From Spirochaetales bacterium (GTDB lineage: Bacteria; Spirochaetota; Spirochaetia; DSM-2461): a DNA stretch of 54,919 nucleotides. The stretch's first letter is position 1, and every line of letters begins with the position of its first letter. The translations under genes and the position numbers were made by a program. Shown piece after piece: positions 8,084-15,781 of this stretch. Under the pieces are notes generated by a model, which saw nothing but the letters and a program-made list of their open reading frames with translations, was not told where the DNA came from and searched no databases. The stretch lies in assembly GCA_028532905.1 (NCBI GenBank), contig JAQQAM010000254.1:1-54919 (forward strand), given 5' to 3'.

Positions 8084-9340
8084 ATGTCATACAATACAAT
8101 GCCTGGAAAAGAAGAAATTGCCGTACTGCGGGCTCTGGCAGAAGAATATATGGCCATCGCCACCCTCCCGATACAGCAGGAGAAGGTCGATTTATGGAAA
8201 TCACTGAACCGGATGAGCGGGCAGAGACCCATGGTCGTTATTGACCAGTTTCCCTGGAATGAACTGGAAGGAGCCAATGATAAGGCCTGTGTTGTAAAGG
8301 ATCCCTGGTGGAGAGCCTTTGAACTGAACCTGCGGCAGACCATCTATAAATGGAAGATATGCCCTGTGGACATGGTGGTGGAACCTTTTCTGACCATCCC
8401 CCTTTCTGCAGAATGCACCCGCTTCGGTCTGCATCACGATGAAGAGTCCATGGCTCTGGATGAGGATACCACCGCCCGTTCCCAGCACTACAGCCGGACT
8501 CTGAAAACCATGGATGATCTGGAAAAGATAAAAGACATGAAAGTGACTCATGATGAGGCTTTGAGTGCAAGGCATATGGAAGAGGCCAGGGAAATATTCG
8601 AAGGAACAGCCCCCCTTAAACAGGGACACGGCATCCAGTTTCATCTGGGAATCTGGGACGATCTGAGCCGCTTTATCGGGATGGAAGATGTGTATCTTGA
8701 AATTATGGATAATCCAGACTTTCTGCATGCCTGCATGAACCGTCTCACAGAATCGGCCATTGCCGGAATACGGGAAGCCAATGCCCTGCAGGTCCATAAC
8801 GATATAGCCAATACCTGCCACTGTTCCTATATCTATACAGATGAGCTTCTGCCCGGCTTCGGGGAAGGAAAAGGCCCTGTTTCGTCCAACAGCTGGGCCT
8901 TCGGAATGGCTCAGTTGTTTACCTCTGTATCACCGGTTACAACTCAGGAATTTGAAACACCCTATATCAGCAGAATGGCACAGGAGTTCGGAATGATCTA
9001 CTACGGCTGCTGCGAACGGGAAGATGACAGACTGGAGATAGTCAAACAGATACCCAATGTAAAGAAAATATCCTGCAGCCCCTGGAGCGACCGGAAGAAC
9101 TTTGCCCAGCAGATCGGACCTGGCCATATCATGTCCAACAAACCCAGTCCCGCCTTCCTGGCGACAGAATCTGTAAACTGGCAGGAAGTGGAGGACGATC
9201 TGAAACAGACCCGGGATCTGGCAAAAGCCAATAATGTGAATCTGGAGTTTATCCTCAAGGACGTCTCCACAGTCAAATACGACCCCTCCCGCCTGACAAA
9301 GTGGGCAGACATTGCCATGAGGGTGGCACAGGAGTGGTAA
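8084..9340 (+). CDS. URO-D superfamily protein (putative methyltransferase-like)
   Basis: The 418-residue soluble protein looks like an uncharacterised URO-D-superfamily subgroup. Its hallmarks are FHLGIWDDLSRFIGMEDVY in the middle, MIYYGCCERED near residue 305 (adjacent C309-C310), and the run IPNVKKISCSPWSDRKN, then SNKPSPAFLA near the end. HemE orthologues are shorter and lack the GCCE block, so a haem role is unlikely. Relatives in the superfamily transfer methyl groups between corrinoids and thiols, and the Cys pair could bind Zn2+, but no corrinoid protein is encoded here. The Shine-Dalgarno is AAAGGA, eight bases before the ATG. The gene is divergent from its own AraC gene, and vapBC follows on the same strand. 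Confidence 0.75.
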   Translation: MSYNTMPGKEEIAVLRALAEEYMAIATLPIQQEKVDLWKSLNRMSGQRPMVVIDQFPWNELEGANDKACVVKDPWWRAFELNLRQTIYKWKICPVDMVVEPFLTIPLSAECTRFGLHHDEESMALDEDTTARSQHYSRTLKTMDDLEKIKDMKVTHDEALSARHMEEAREIFEGTAPLKQGHGIQFHLGIWDDLSRFIGMEDVYLEIMDNPDFLHACMNRLTESAIAGIREANALQVHNDIANTCHCSYIYTDELLPGFGEGKGPVSSNSWAFGMAQLFTSVSPVTTQEFETPYISRMAQEFGMIYYGCCEREDDRLEIVKQIPNVKKISCSPWSDRKNFAQQIGPGHIMSNKPSPAFLATESVNWQEVEDDLKQTRDLAKANNVNLEFILKDVSTVKYDPSRLTKWADIAMRVAQEW

Positions 9341-9394
9341 ACTGGAGGCAAAACAAGTATAATATATAACATACTTGGACTAATGGAGGTGTTT

Positions 9395-9625
9395 ATGCCC
9401 CAATTATCACTCTATATAGATAAAGAGACAATGAAGGATCTCGAATCGGCTGCAAAGATGGAAAATCTATCCATTTCAAAATATACTGTCAAACTGATAA
9501 GAGAGTCGATTCATTCCAAATGGCCATCCTCCTACGGAGATCTGTACGGGAAGATAGAGGATGAATCTTTTGCTGCTGACAAAGCAGATGATTTCAGAAA
9601 AGACATTCCCAGGGAATCCCTGTAA
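9395..9625 (+). CDS. vapB: VapB-like antitoxin
   Basis: This 76-residue protein begins MPQLSLYIDKETMKDLES, a ribbon-helix-helix DNA-binding start (a beta strand and then a helix) of the kind found in toxin-antitoxin repressors. The acidic C-terminal part would wrap the toxin. The ATG at 9395 was chosen over 9385 because GGAGG at 9385-9389 sits at the right distance. Its stop overlaps the toxin start by one base (TAATG), the usual arrangement for a coupled antitoxin-toxin pair. It would bind VapC and repress its own promoter. Confidence 0.8.
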   Translation: MPQLSLYIDKETMKDLESAAKMENLSISKYTVKLIRESIHSKWPSSYGDLYGKIEDESFAADKADDFRKDIPRESL

Positions 9626-10023
9626 TGTACTGTCTTGATACAAATATCTGCATCTATTATTTGAAAGGTCTTTATCCCGGATTAAAATCCAGACTTCTTC
9701 TGGAAAATCCGGGAAATATCAGAATTCCATCTATTGTAAAAGCAGAACTTCTATACGGAGCAGAGAAAAGCCGACTGAAAGAAGAAAATCTGGAACTGAT
9801 CCGTCAGTTTCTCTTTCCTTTGGAAATTCTGGATTTCGGCAGCAGGGAAAGTGAAGAGTATTCCTTAATCAGGGCCTTTCTGGAATCCAAAGGTCAAGTC
9901 ATCGGTCCTAATGATCTCTTAATTGCTGCTACAGCCAAAGCCAGCAATGCGATCCTGATAACACACAATACAGGAGAGTTCAGCAGAGTTCCTGATCTGA
10001 AGATCGAAGACTGGACCCTCTGA
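9625..10023 (+). CDS. vapC: VapC-like PIN-domain ribonuclease toxin
   Basis: The 132-residue protein is a PIN-domain nuclease. It carries D5 in CLDTNICIYY, E41 in SIVKAELLYG, D97 in GPNDLLIAATA and E118 in LITHNTGEF, which together form the Mg2+-binding acidic site. VapC toxins cleave tRNA or rRNA when free of VapB. All four acids are present, so the toxin looks intact. Its stop codon ends at 10023 and the stop of the convergent URO-D-family gene begins at 10024, so there is no spacer at all. The pair sits as a two-gene insert between two URO-D/AraC modules. Confidence 0.9.
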   Translation: MYCLDTNICIYYLKGLYPGLKSRLLLENPGNIRIPSIVKAELLYGAEKSRLKEENLELIRQFLFPLEILDFGSRESEEYSLIRAFLESKGQVIGPNDLLIAATAKASNAILITHNTGEFSRVPDLKIEDWTL

Positions 10024-11139
10024 CTAGAAGGCCATCCGGGCCCAACCGGACTCGGGATTTTCCTCCAGTCCCAGGATCTCTCTGGCAGTTTTGACATAGT
10101 ATCTGTAATTCTCCAGAGGGGTTCCGTTGGGAATCCTGTGATCCAGACCGAAGACCATGCCCCCTTCCCGCATGGCAGGCTGGAGTTTGTACTCCAGCTC
10201 TTTCCGGATGGCTGCTTTGGACTGCCGGAGAACATGCTTATCAATCCCTCCGGACAGGGCCAGCCTCTTTCCGTATTTTTTACGGACCTCCACAATATCC
10301 ATACCCGCGGCAGGTTCCATGGGATACATTTCTGTCACCCCTGCCGCCAGCATACTGTCGATGACTGAGTTCATATTTCCATCCGAGTCCTGACGGAACA
10401 TTTTAGTTCCTCTGGATTCCAGAAGATCCCAGACTTTCCGGTAGTAGGGCTTCATAAACTCGTCAATCTGGGCAGGTCCGATCAGACAGCCGCTCTTGCC
10501 CGCCATATCCTCATGAACCGAGAGCTGGTCAATGGTGATTGCCGAACTGACCATATCAAGGACTTTATAGGCTGTGTCCCCAATGGTTCTCAGAATATCG
10601 TGAATCAGTTCGGGCTGTTCATAATAGGCATAACACAGATTCTCTTCTCCCAGCAGCTGCCGGGGCTCGTCAAACCCTCCGGGGATTTCCGCCACAATCA
10701 GAGAGTCAGAAGCCAGAGCCGACTCCGCCTTCTCCAGCCAGTCTGAAGCCAGCCGGTCTGCCCGGAACTCATAGCGGGGTTTTATCTTCAGCCAGCTCTC
10801 CATATCGGTAACAGGATGATCCAGGGGCAGGGGGAGTGTAGCTGTGGCCTTCACCATTTTCATGGTCCGTCCCATACTGTCTCTGGTCAGAATATACTCC
10901 TCATTCTCTTCCAGAATGACCTCTTCCGTCTGGTCCAGAAGAAAAGTATTTACATCCACATTGTGTTTTCTGACATAATCAAAGCCGAATGCCTCCATGC
11001 CGATCTCATCTTCCGATGCTCCTTGAGCCTTCCACTCTTCCGGAAGCCCGATCAGAGGGCCGAACAACTCCACAAGGATAGGCCGTTCCGCATTTTTAAA
11101 AGTCATATAATCAAGATACTGCTGTCTGTTCAATTCCAT
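10024..11139 (-). CDS. URO-D superfamily protein
   Basis: The 371-residue protein has the clear C-terminal signature of the uroporphyrinogen-decarboxylase fold: FRQDSDGNMNSVIDSML, then MYPMEPAAGMDIVEVRKKYG, LALSGGIDKHVL and GGMVFGLDHRIPNGTP. The superfamily covers HemE and the corrinoid-dependent methyltransferases. Where Zn-dependent MtaA-type enzymes carry H-x-C, this protein reads QDSDG, so the thiol-activating site seems absent (judged by eye). GGAGGG lies before the ATG. It is divergent from the AraC gene at 11257, the third such pair in 12 kb. The substrate is unknown. A hydrolase-, lyase- or demethylase-like role on a sugar or aromatic is possible. Confidence 0.85.
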   Translation of the reverse strand: MELNRQQYLDYMTFKNAERPILVELFGPLIGLPEEWKAQGASEDEIGMEAFGFDYVRKHNVDVNTFLLDQTEEVILEENEEYILTRDSMGRTMKMVKATATLPLPLDHPVTDMESWLKIKPRYEFRADRLASDWLEKAESALASDSLIVAEIPGGFDEPRQLLGEENLCYAYYEQPELIHDILRTIGDTAYKVLDMVSSAITIDQLSVHEDMAGKSGCLIGPAQIDEFMKPYYRKVWDLLESRGTKMFRQDSDGNMNSVIDSMLAAGVTEMYPMEPAAGMDIVEVRKKYGKRLALSGGIDKHVLRQSKAAIRKELEYKLQPAMREGGMVFGLDHRIPNGTPLENYRYYVKTAREILGLEENPESGWARMAF

Positions 11140-11205
11140 TTTGTCCCTCCACCCTTTTCCGGACGATGAATCCGCCTCAATGCTAATTGTATTATAACGA
11201 TATTT

Positions 11206-11250
11206 ATTGCAATTTTAATTGATTAAAATGACTTCTTATTGCACTATTGT
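11206..11250. promoter_or_regulatory. ATTGCA direct repeats 32 bp apart, plus -10 box of the AraC gene
   Basis: ATTGCA occurs at 11206-11211 and 11238-11243, 32 bp or three helical turns apart. TATTGT at 11245-11250 lies seven bases before the ATG at 11257, where the -10 box of a leaderless transcript would be. The half-site resembles those in the two other AraC/URO-D gaps. Confidence 0.42.
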
Positions 11251-11256
11251 GATATC

Positions 11257-12000
11257 ATGCTGCAAATAAACAGTGCGGAACATCATATATGTCACAAAGA
11301 GTGGTTCTGGGACACATCCATGACCGGCTGGCAGGATACAGACCTGTGGTATGTCAGCAGGGGATCAGGAGAAATCAGGACGCCCCGGGGCACTTTTCCC
11401 TTGTACAGGGGTGTCTGCTTTATACTGAAAGGAGATGAACGTTATATTGCCGGGCATGATCCCGAGGCAGCTCTTCAGGTTTATGCCGTTCACTTTGACT
11501 CTGACCCGGAACGGGATTTCAGCAGGTATCAGGTCAGGAATCCGGATTTCATGGATGAGCTGTGCAGAAGGATTGTGGAACACCATCAGAATAATGACGC
11601 CCGGAAAGCCCGGCTCTGGCTGCAGGGAGCCTTCAGTGAACTGGAGTGTTCCCGAGGGGAAACCGGAAGGACTCCCGATGTAAAACTGCGCCTTTCCGAG
11701 GCGGTGAGGCAGGCGGCTTTACGGAATTTTTCAGGTGTTTCTGTAGGGGATATGGCCTTCTGGTTCGGCAGCAGCAGAGAACACTTCTCCCGGATCTTCC
11801 TCCGGGAAAAAGGGATGACCGCTCAGGACTTCCTCCTCTCCCGGCGGATCGCCATGGCCTGCTCTCTGCTCCACTCAACCAACTACCCGGTCAGTATGAT
11901 ATCCGACAAACTGGGCTACAGCGACGTGGCCTTCTTCTCCAGGCAGTTTAAACAGAAGATGAAAGTCAGCCCCTCTCAATACCGGTCAGGAAAAATGTAA
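11257..12000 (+). CDS. AraC-family transcription regulator
   Basis: The 247-residue protein has an N-terminal sensor (residues ~15-90, with the cupin-like FPLYRGVCFILKGDERY) and a C-terminal AraC domain: VGDMAFWFGSSREHFSRIF, then SMISDKLGYSDVAFFSRQFK and the terminal P-S-Q-Y-R. The ATG at 11257 was chosen over a TTG at 11239. Neither has a Shine-Dalgarno, but a TATTGT box fits leaderless transcription from 11257. The gene is divergent from the URO-D-family gene at 11139, its probable target, and convergent with the sulfatase gene, with 16 bases between them. Confidence 0.88.
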   Translation: MLQINSAEHHICHKEWFWDTSMTGWQDTDLWYVSRGSGEIRTPRGTFPLYRGVCFILKGDERYIAGHDPEAALQVYAVHFDSDPERDFSRYQVRNPDFMDELCRRIVEHHQNNDARKARLWLQGAFSELECSRGETGRTPDVKLRLSEAVRQAALRNFSGVSVGDMAFWFGSSREHFSRIFLREKGMTAQDFLLSRRIAMACSLLHSTNYPVSMISDKLGYSDVAFFSRQFKQKMKVSPSQYRSGKM

Positions 12001-12016
12001 TTACCCGTAATCAGCA

Positions 12017-13486
12017 TCAGTCCCAGGGCTTGTAGCCCTTTGCCTTATGCTCCCGGCTCCAGGGACGGAAGGATTTATCGGGCTCCGGGATCTTTGCCCC
12101 TGTCTCGGCCTGCCATTGATGGAGCCTGGCGGCCATGGTCTGAACACGCTCCGGATGATCAGCGCTGAGATCTTTTTGTTCACCGGGATCATCTTCCAGA
12201 TGATACAGTTCGAGCCGCCGATCTTCAAAAAACTCGATAAGCTTCCAGGGGTGCATCAGAACAGAAGACCCTGGGGTACCGCCCTGGTTTCCGTAATGGG
12301 GATAGTGCCAGAAAAGGGCATCCCGTTCCGGAGCCTTACCACCCTGCAGATGTCCCAGCAGACTGACTCCGTCTTTATGCTGCTCCGGATTCAGAGGCAG
12401 GGAGGCGGCTTCCAGAAAAGTGGGATACAGGTCCGTTGTAACTATGGGAACGGCACTGCTGCTGTTCTCTTCAATTTTCCCCTTCCAGCTGATCAGCCAG
12501 GGTTCCCGGACTCCCCCTTCATACATCCAGCCCTTCCCTTCGGCCAAAGGCAGATTACAGGTGGGAGATCCTTCGGCGGTGGAGAGGCCTCCGTTATCAG
12601 AGGTGAATACAATCATGGTATTGTCCATCAGCCCTTTCTGTTCCAGAGCATCCAGTACCCGTCCGATATTCTCATCCAGAGATTCAATCATGGCCGCGTA
12701 TTTGGGATCATTCTGCACCAGCCGTCTTTTTATTCTGAAGAAACGCTTGTGAAAACAGGGGAATCTGTCACCTTTTTCAAAGGTTCTGACCTTATGAAGA
12801 CCCATGGCCTTTGCCTTGGCTTTATACTTTCTGATCTTCTCTTTTTTGGCCTGCACAGGCGTATGAACCGAGTAGTACCAGAGGTTCAGAAAGAAAGGTT
12901 TATCCTCATCCCTTCCCTCTATGAGTTCCAGAGTTTTATCGGTAAGATAGTCGGTCAGGTAGGTTCCCCGGGGAACATCCGCATCTTTGAGAGCCGGAAT
13001 GGTTGTCCAGGGACTGAAGTAGCCCCCCAGACCGGGAGATCCTTTATAACAACCGCCGATGTTCACATCAAAACCGTGGTGCTCCGGGTAATATGGTTCC
13101 TTCCCCAGATGCCATTTTCCCACATGCCAGGTCTGATATCCCCCTTCTTTCAGGGACGCGGCCAGAGATTTCTCTTCCAGAGGCAGGTGGTCCAGATAGG
13201 GCGCATCCAATAAATACCCTCTGGCATGGCCCCGGGGGGAGTCGGAAGGGCGGGCCTCGTTTATCCAGTCGGTCACCCCGTTGGAGACAGGATACTTTCC
13301 CGTCAGCAGGCTGGCTCTGGTGGGTGAACAAACCGGGCAGGGGGCATACCCACGGGTAAACATCATACCCTGCTTTCTGATCCGGTCGATATGGGGAGTC
13401 TCATAAAACTCACTTCCCGTACAGGACAGATCCTTCCATCCCATATCATCTATCAGAATCATTACAATATTCGGTTTTTCAGCCAT
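12017..13486 (-). CDS. Sulfatase, formylglycine type, apparently cytoplasmic
   Basis: The 489-residue protein is an arylsulfatase-superfamily enzyme. It has the N-terminal metal pair D13-D14 (ILIDDMGWKD), the modification site C53-S-P-T-R57 followed by ASLLTGKYP, a VGKWHLG block and FTSDNGGLSTAEG. C53 must be converted to formylglycine by an anaerobic or aerobic maturase encoded elsewhere. The protein starts MAEKPNIVMILIDD with no signal peptide, so it should act in the cytoplasm on an imported sulfated sugar, unlike most polysaccharide sulfatases. GGAGGG precedes the ATG. The gene is divergent from the AraC gene at 13558. The substrate is not predictable from sequence. Confidence 0.92.
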   Translation of the reverse strand: MAEKPNIVMILIDDMGWKDLSCTGSEFYETPHIDRIRKQGMMFTRGYAPCPVCSPTRASLLTGKYPVSNGVTDWINEARPSDSPRGHARGYLLDAPYLDHLPLEEKSLAASLKEGGYQTWHVGKWHLGKEPYYPEHHGFDVNIGGCYKGSPGLGGYFSPWTTIPALKDADVPRGTYLTDYLTDKTLELIEGRDEDKPFFLNLWYYSVHTPVQAKKEKIRKYKAKAKAMGLHKVRTFEKGDRFPCFHKRFFRIKRRLVQNDPKYAAMIESLDENIGRVLDALEQKGLMDNTMIVFTSDNGGLSTAEGSPTCNLPLAEGKGWMYEGGVREPWLISWKGKIEENSSSAVPIVTTDLYPTFLEAASLPLNPEQHKDGVSLLGHLQGGKAPERDALFWHYPHYGNQGGTPGSSVLMHPWKLIEFFEDRRLELYHLEDDPGEQKDLSADHPERVQTMAARLHQWQAETGAKIPEPDKSFRPWSREHKAKGYKPWD

Positions 13487-13557
13487 ATGCCCTCCTGACT
13501 ACAAAGAAGAATACCAGGTAAAATGAGAATTAAAATAACAATAATGAGTATATATTT

Positions 13558-14379
13558 GTGATATTTGAGCAACATCAGTTCAGAAGCCCTGATATAAAGG
13601 GTGTCCGTCTCTTCAACAATGCCCTGCGCTGCGGTCTGATCCGGCAGCCCTACAGAGATGTGGAAAACCATTTTGTGACCGATCAGTATGCCCTGGTTCT
13701 GATTACGGGAGGCAGGGCAGAATACACCGGCCCTTCGGGTAAAAAATGGCAGCTCCGGGAGGGGGATCTTTTTCAGCGCTTTCCGGGAGAGCCCCACAGT
13801 GTCCGTTTCCACCCCGGATGCAGCCGGGCCTATCTGGCTGTACCGGCAGAAGTTCTGGCACTGCTGAAGCTGACGGAAAGCAGCTTTATACAGAATCCCG
13901 TACACAGACTGGGCAGACGTCCCGATCTGGAAGAGGAATTCAGTAAGCTGCTGAGACTCTCTGAAACAGAAAATGAACTGTTCAGTCTTCTGGTATCCTA
14001 CCAGTCTCTTATTGCCCGGTGCATTCAATGTGCCTCAGACTGTATCAGCCCCGCATCACCCGAAGGCCGGATGCGACTGGCAGCAGAGCTTCTCTCAGAT
14101 CCGGACTGCACCCTTGGTCTGGAAGAACTGGCGGAAACTCTGGAAATGAATTATCACAGTTTCCGCCGGCAGTTCCTCTCCTGGTCAGGCAGTTCTCCGG
14201 GACAGTACAGAATTAAAGGAAGAATTGAACGGGCTCAGCAGCTTCTGCTCCGGCCCGGCAGCAGTGTCGGCCTCACCGCCGAACAACTGGGGTATGAAGA
14301 TATTTACAGCTTTTCCAGGCAGTTTAAAAAGGTCTGCGGTATATCACCGGGACAGTTCATAAAAAAAACAAGGACCTGA
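13558..14379 (+). CDS. AraC-family transcription regulator
   Basis: This 273-residue regulator has a cupin-type N-terminal sensor (WQLREGDLFQRFPGEPHSVRFH) and a C-terminal AraC DNA-binding domain (LEELAETLEMNYHSFRRQFL, then LTAEQLGYEDIYSFSRQFKK, ending ISPGQF). Translation seems to begin at a GTG (13558). No Shine-Dalgarno is present and the leader is very AT-rich. It is divergent from the sulfatase gene across 71 bp and therefore its probable controller. The EamA exporter gene follows 46 bases downstream on the same strand and may be co-transcribed. Confidence 0.88.
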   Translation: MIFEQHQFRSPDIKGVRLFNNALRCGLIRQPYRDVENHFVTDQYALVLITGGRAEYTGPSGKKWQLREGDLFQRFPGEPHSVRFHPGCSRAYLAVPAEVLALLKLTESSFIQNPVHRLGRRPDLEEEFSKLLRLSETENELFSLLVSYQSLIARCIQCASDCISPASPEGRMRLAAELLSDPDCTLGLEELAETLEMNYHSFRRQFLSWSGSSPGQYRIKGRIERAQQLLLRPGSSVGLTAEQLGYEDIYSFSRQFKKVCGISPGQFIKKTRT

Positions 14380-14425
14380 TCAGGAGCACTTCCCCAATAA
14401 GCAGGGAAGGACTACAATCGGATTT

Positions 14426-15262
14426 ATGGTAATCGTATACGCTCTTTTATCTGCCGTCAGCTACGGTGCTGCCGACTTTCTCGGGGGATTCTCTTCCAGA
14501 AAAAATTCGGCCACAGCAGTAGTTGCCTGGTCCCAGGGGATGGGACTTCTGACCGTTCTGGCAGCGGCTCCTCTGATCGGTGCAGGGACCGTACCGGTGA
14601 GTGACCTGCTCTGGGGAATGGCTGCCGGTACAGCCGGAGCCATGGGAGTGGGCATACTCTATTACGGTCTGGCCCACGGGCTGGCATCAGTTATCTCACC
14701 GGTGGCGGCGGTAACAGGAGCAGCCGTACCTGTTTTCTTCGGTGTCCTGTCCGGCGAACGTCCCGACACGGTTACCTGGGCGGGTATATTTCTGGCGTTT
14801 GCCGCCATTATACTGCTGTCCCGGGAAAAGAGTGAAAAAAAGGAACATGTCCTCCGATCCCTGCAGATCGGTCTTCTTTCAGGACTGGCCTTCAGCGGCT
14901 TCTTTATCATCATCGCCCGGACCAGTGAAGAGTCCGGCATGTGGCCCCTGCTGGCCGCCCGGTGTACGACAGTCCCTGTTTTCTTTCTGATTACCTTATT
15001 AAAGCGGGACAGAGTTAAACTGGTAAAGGGAACCGGAAAACTGACCCTGGCCAGCGGATTTCTCGATATGGCTGCCAATGTGTTCTACCTGCTGGCCGCC
15101 AGAACAGGGAACCTCATCCTGGCTGTCATTCTGACGGCCCTGTACCCTGCCCCCACCGTCTATTTCCAGAAGATATTCCTTAAAGAGAGGCTGACAGCAT
15201 CCCGGACAATCGGTCTGGTACTGGCCATAGCCGGAGCGGCGCTGATCGGGATCGGCGGCTGA
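14426..15262 (+). CDS. EamA/DMT-family transporter
   Basis: This 278-residue protein has ten predicted membrane segments in two repeats of five, the drug/metabolite transporter (EamA) layout. It opens MVIVYALLSAVSYGAADF, with GAADFLGG in place of the more usual helix-1 motif, and its second repeat ends with AGAALIGIGG. Such proteins usually export metabolites or amino acids, though some import. It follows the AraC gene at 13558 by 46 bases on the same strand, so it may handle a by-product of the sulfatase module. The substrate is unknown. Confidence 0.8.
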   Translation: MVIVYALLSAVSYGAADFLGGFSSRKNSATAVVAWSQGMGLLTVLAAAPLIGAGTVPVSDLLWGMAAGTAGAMGVGILYYGLAHGLASVISPVAAVTGAAVPVFFGVLSGERPDTVTWAGIFLAFAAIILLSREKSEKKEHVLRSLQIGLLSGLAFSGFFIIIARTSEESGMWPLLAARCTTVPVFFLITLLKRDRVKLVKGTGKLTLASGFLDMAANVFYLLAARTGNLILAVILTALYPAPTVYFQKIFLKERLTASRTIGLVLAIAGAALIGIGG

Positions 15263-15343
15263 GCAGATCTGTTAATTGTAGACAAAACAGACCTTCTGTG
15301 ATGGAATATACTTCAATCCACTTTATGACAAAAGGAAATAACC

Positions 15344-15760
15344 ATGACCCCCATGACCAATAATGTTGCCCCCGGTACATCGTTTCATCACATTGCCATT
15401 AAATGTACCGATTTTGACAAGTCCCAAAAATTCTATACAGAAGCCCTTGGAATGAATTCCGTCCTCAACTGGGGAGAGGGAGATGAACGGGGCTGCATGA
15501 TGGACATCGGCGGCGGCAGTTATGTTGAGATATTTGCCGGCGGAGAGAAGACAGACGCTCCGGAAAACTCCGTCATCCACTTCTGCCTGCTGGTTGAAGA
15601 CTGTGATCTCTATTACAAAAGAGCCCTTGATGCCGGCTGTAAAAGCAAAGATGAGCCCTTTGACCTTGTGATCAATGCAAAAGAAAAGGACCTCCCTATC
15701 CGGATCGCCTTTGTGTACGGACCGGATAACGAAGTGATCGAGTTTTTTCAGTACAGATAG
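15344..15760 (+). CDS. VOC-family (glyoxalase-like) protein
   Basis: The 138-residue protein is a single-domain vicinal-oxygen-chelate protein with two babababb modules. It starts FHHIAIKCTDFDKSQKFY, has SYVEIFAGG at the end of the first module, VIHFCLLVED at the start of the second, and EVIEFFQYR at the end. These supply His and Glu metal ligands at the usual places. Members include glyoxalase I, epimerases and ring-cleaving dioxygenases. Nothing here fixes the reaction. It converges on the GH4 gene with 21 bases between the stops. Confidence 0.8.
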   Translation: MTPMTNNVAPGTSFHHIAIKCTDFDKSQKFYTEALGMNSVLNWGEGDERGCMMDIGGGSYVEIFAGGEKTDAPENSVIHFCLLVEDCDLYYKRALDAGCKSKDEPFDLVINAKEKDLPIRIAFVYGPDNEVIEFFQYR

Positions 15761-15781
15761 GATTTACAGGGAGCCGCCCTT

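Noticed and set aside
1-11139. HemE (haem synthesis) annotation for the URO-D genes
   Set aside because: Three copies, each divergent from an AraC gene and lying among sugar genes, with motif changes; haem synthesis does not fit.
12047-13213. Long open frame (388 codons) on the plus strand opposite the sulfatase gene
   Set aside because: It is fully antisense to a gene with clear sulfatase motifs, shows no recognisable domain, and reflects codon bias of the opposite strand.
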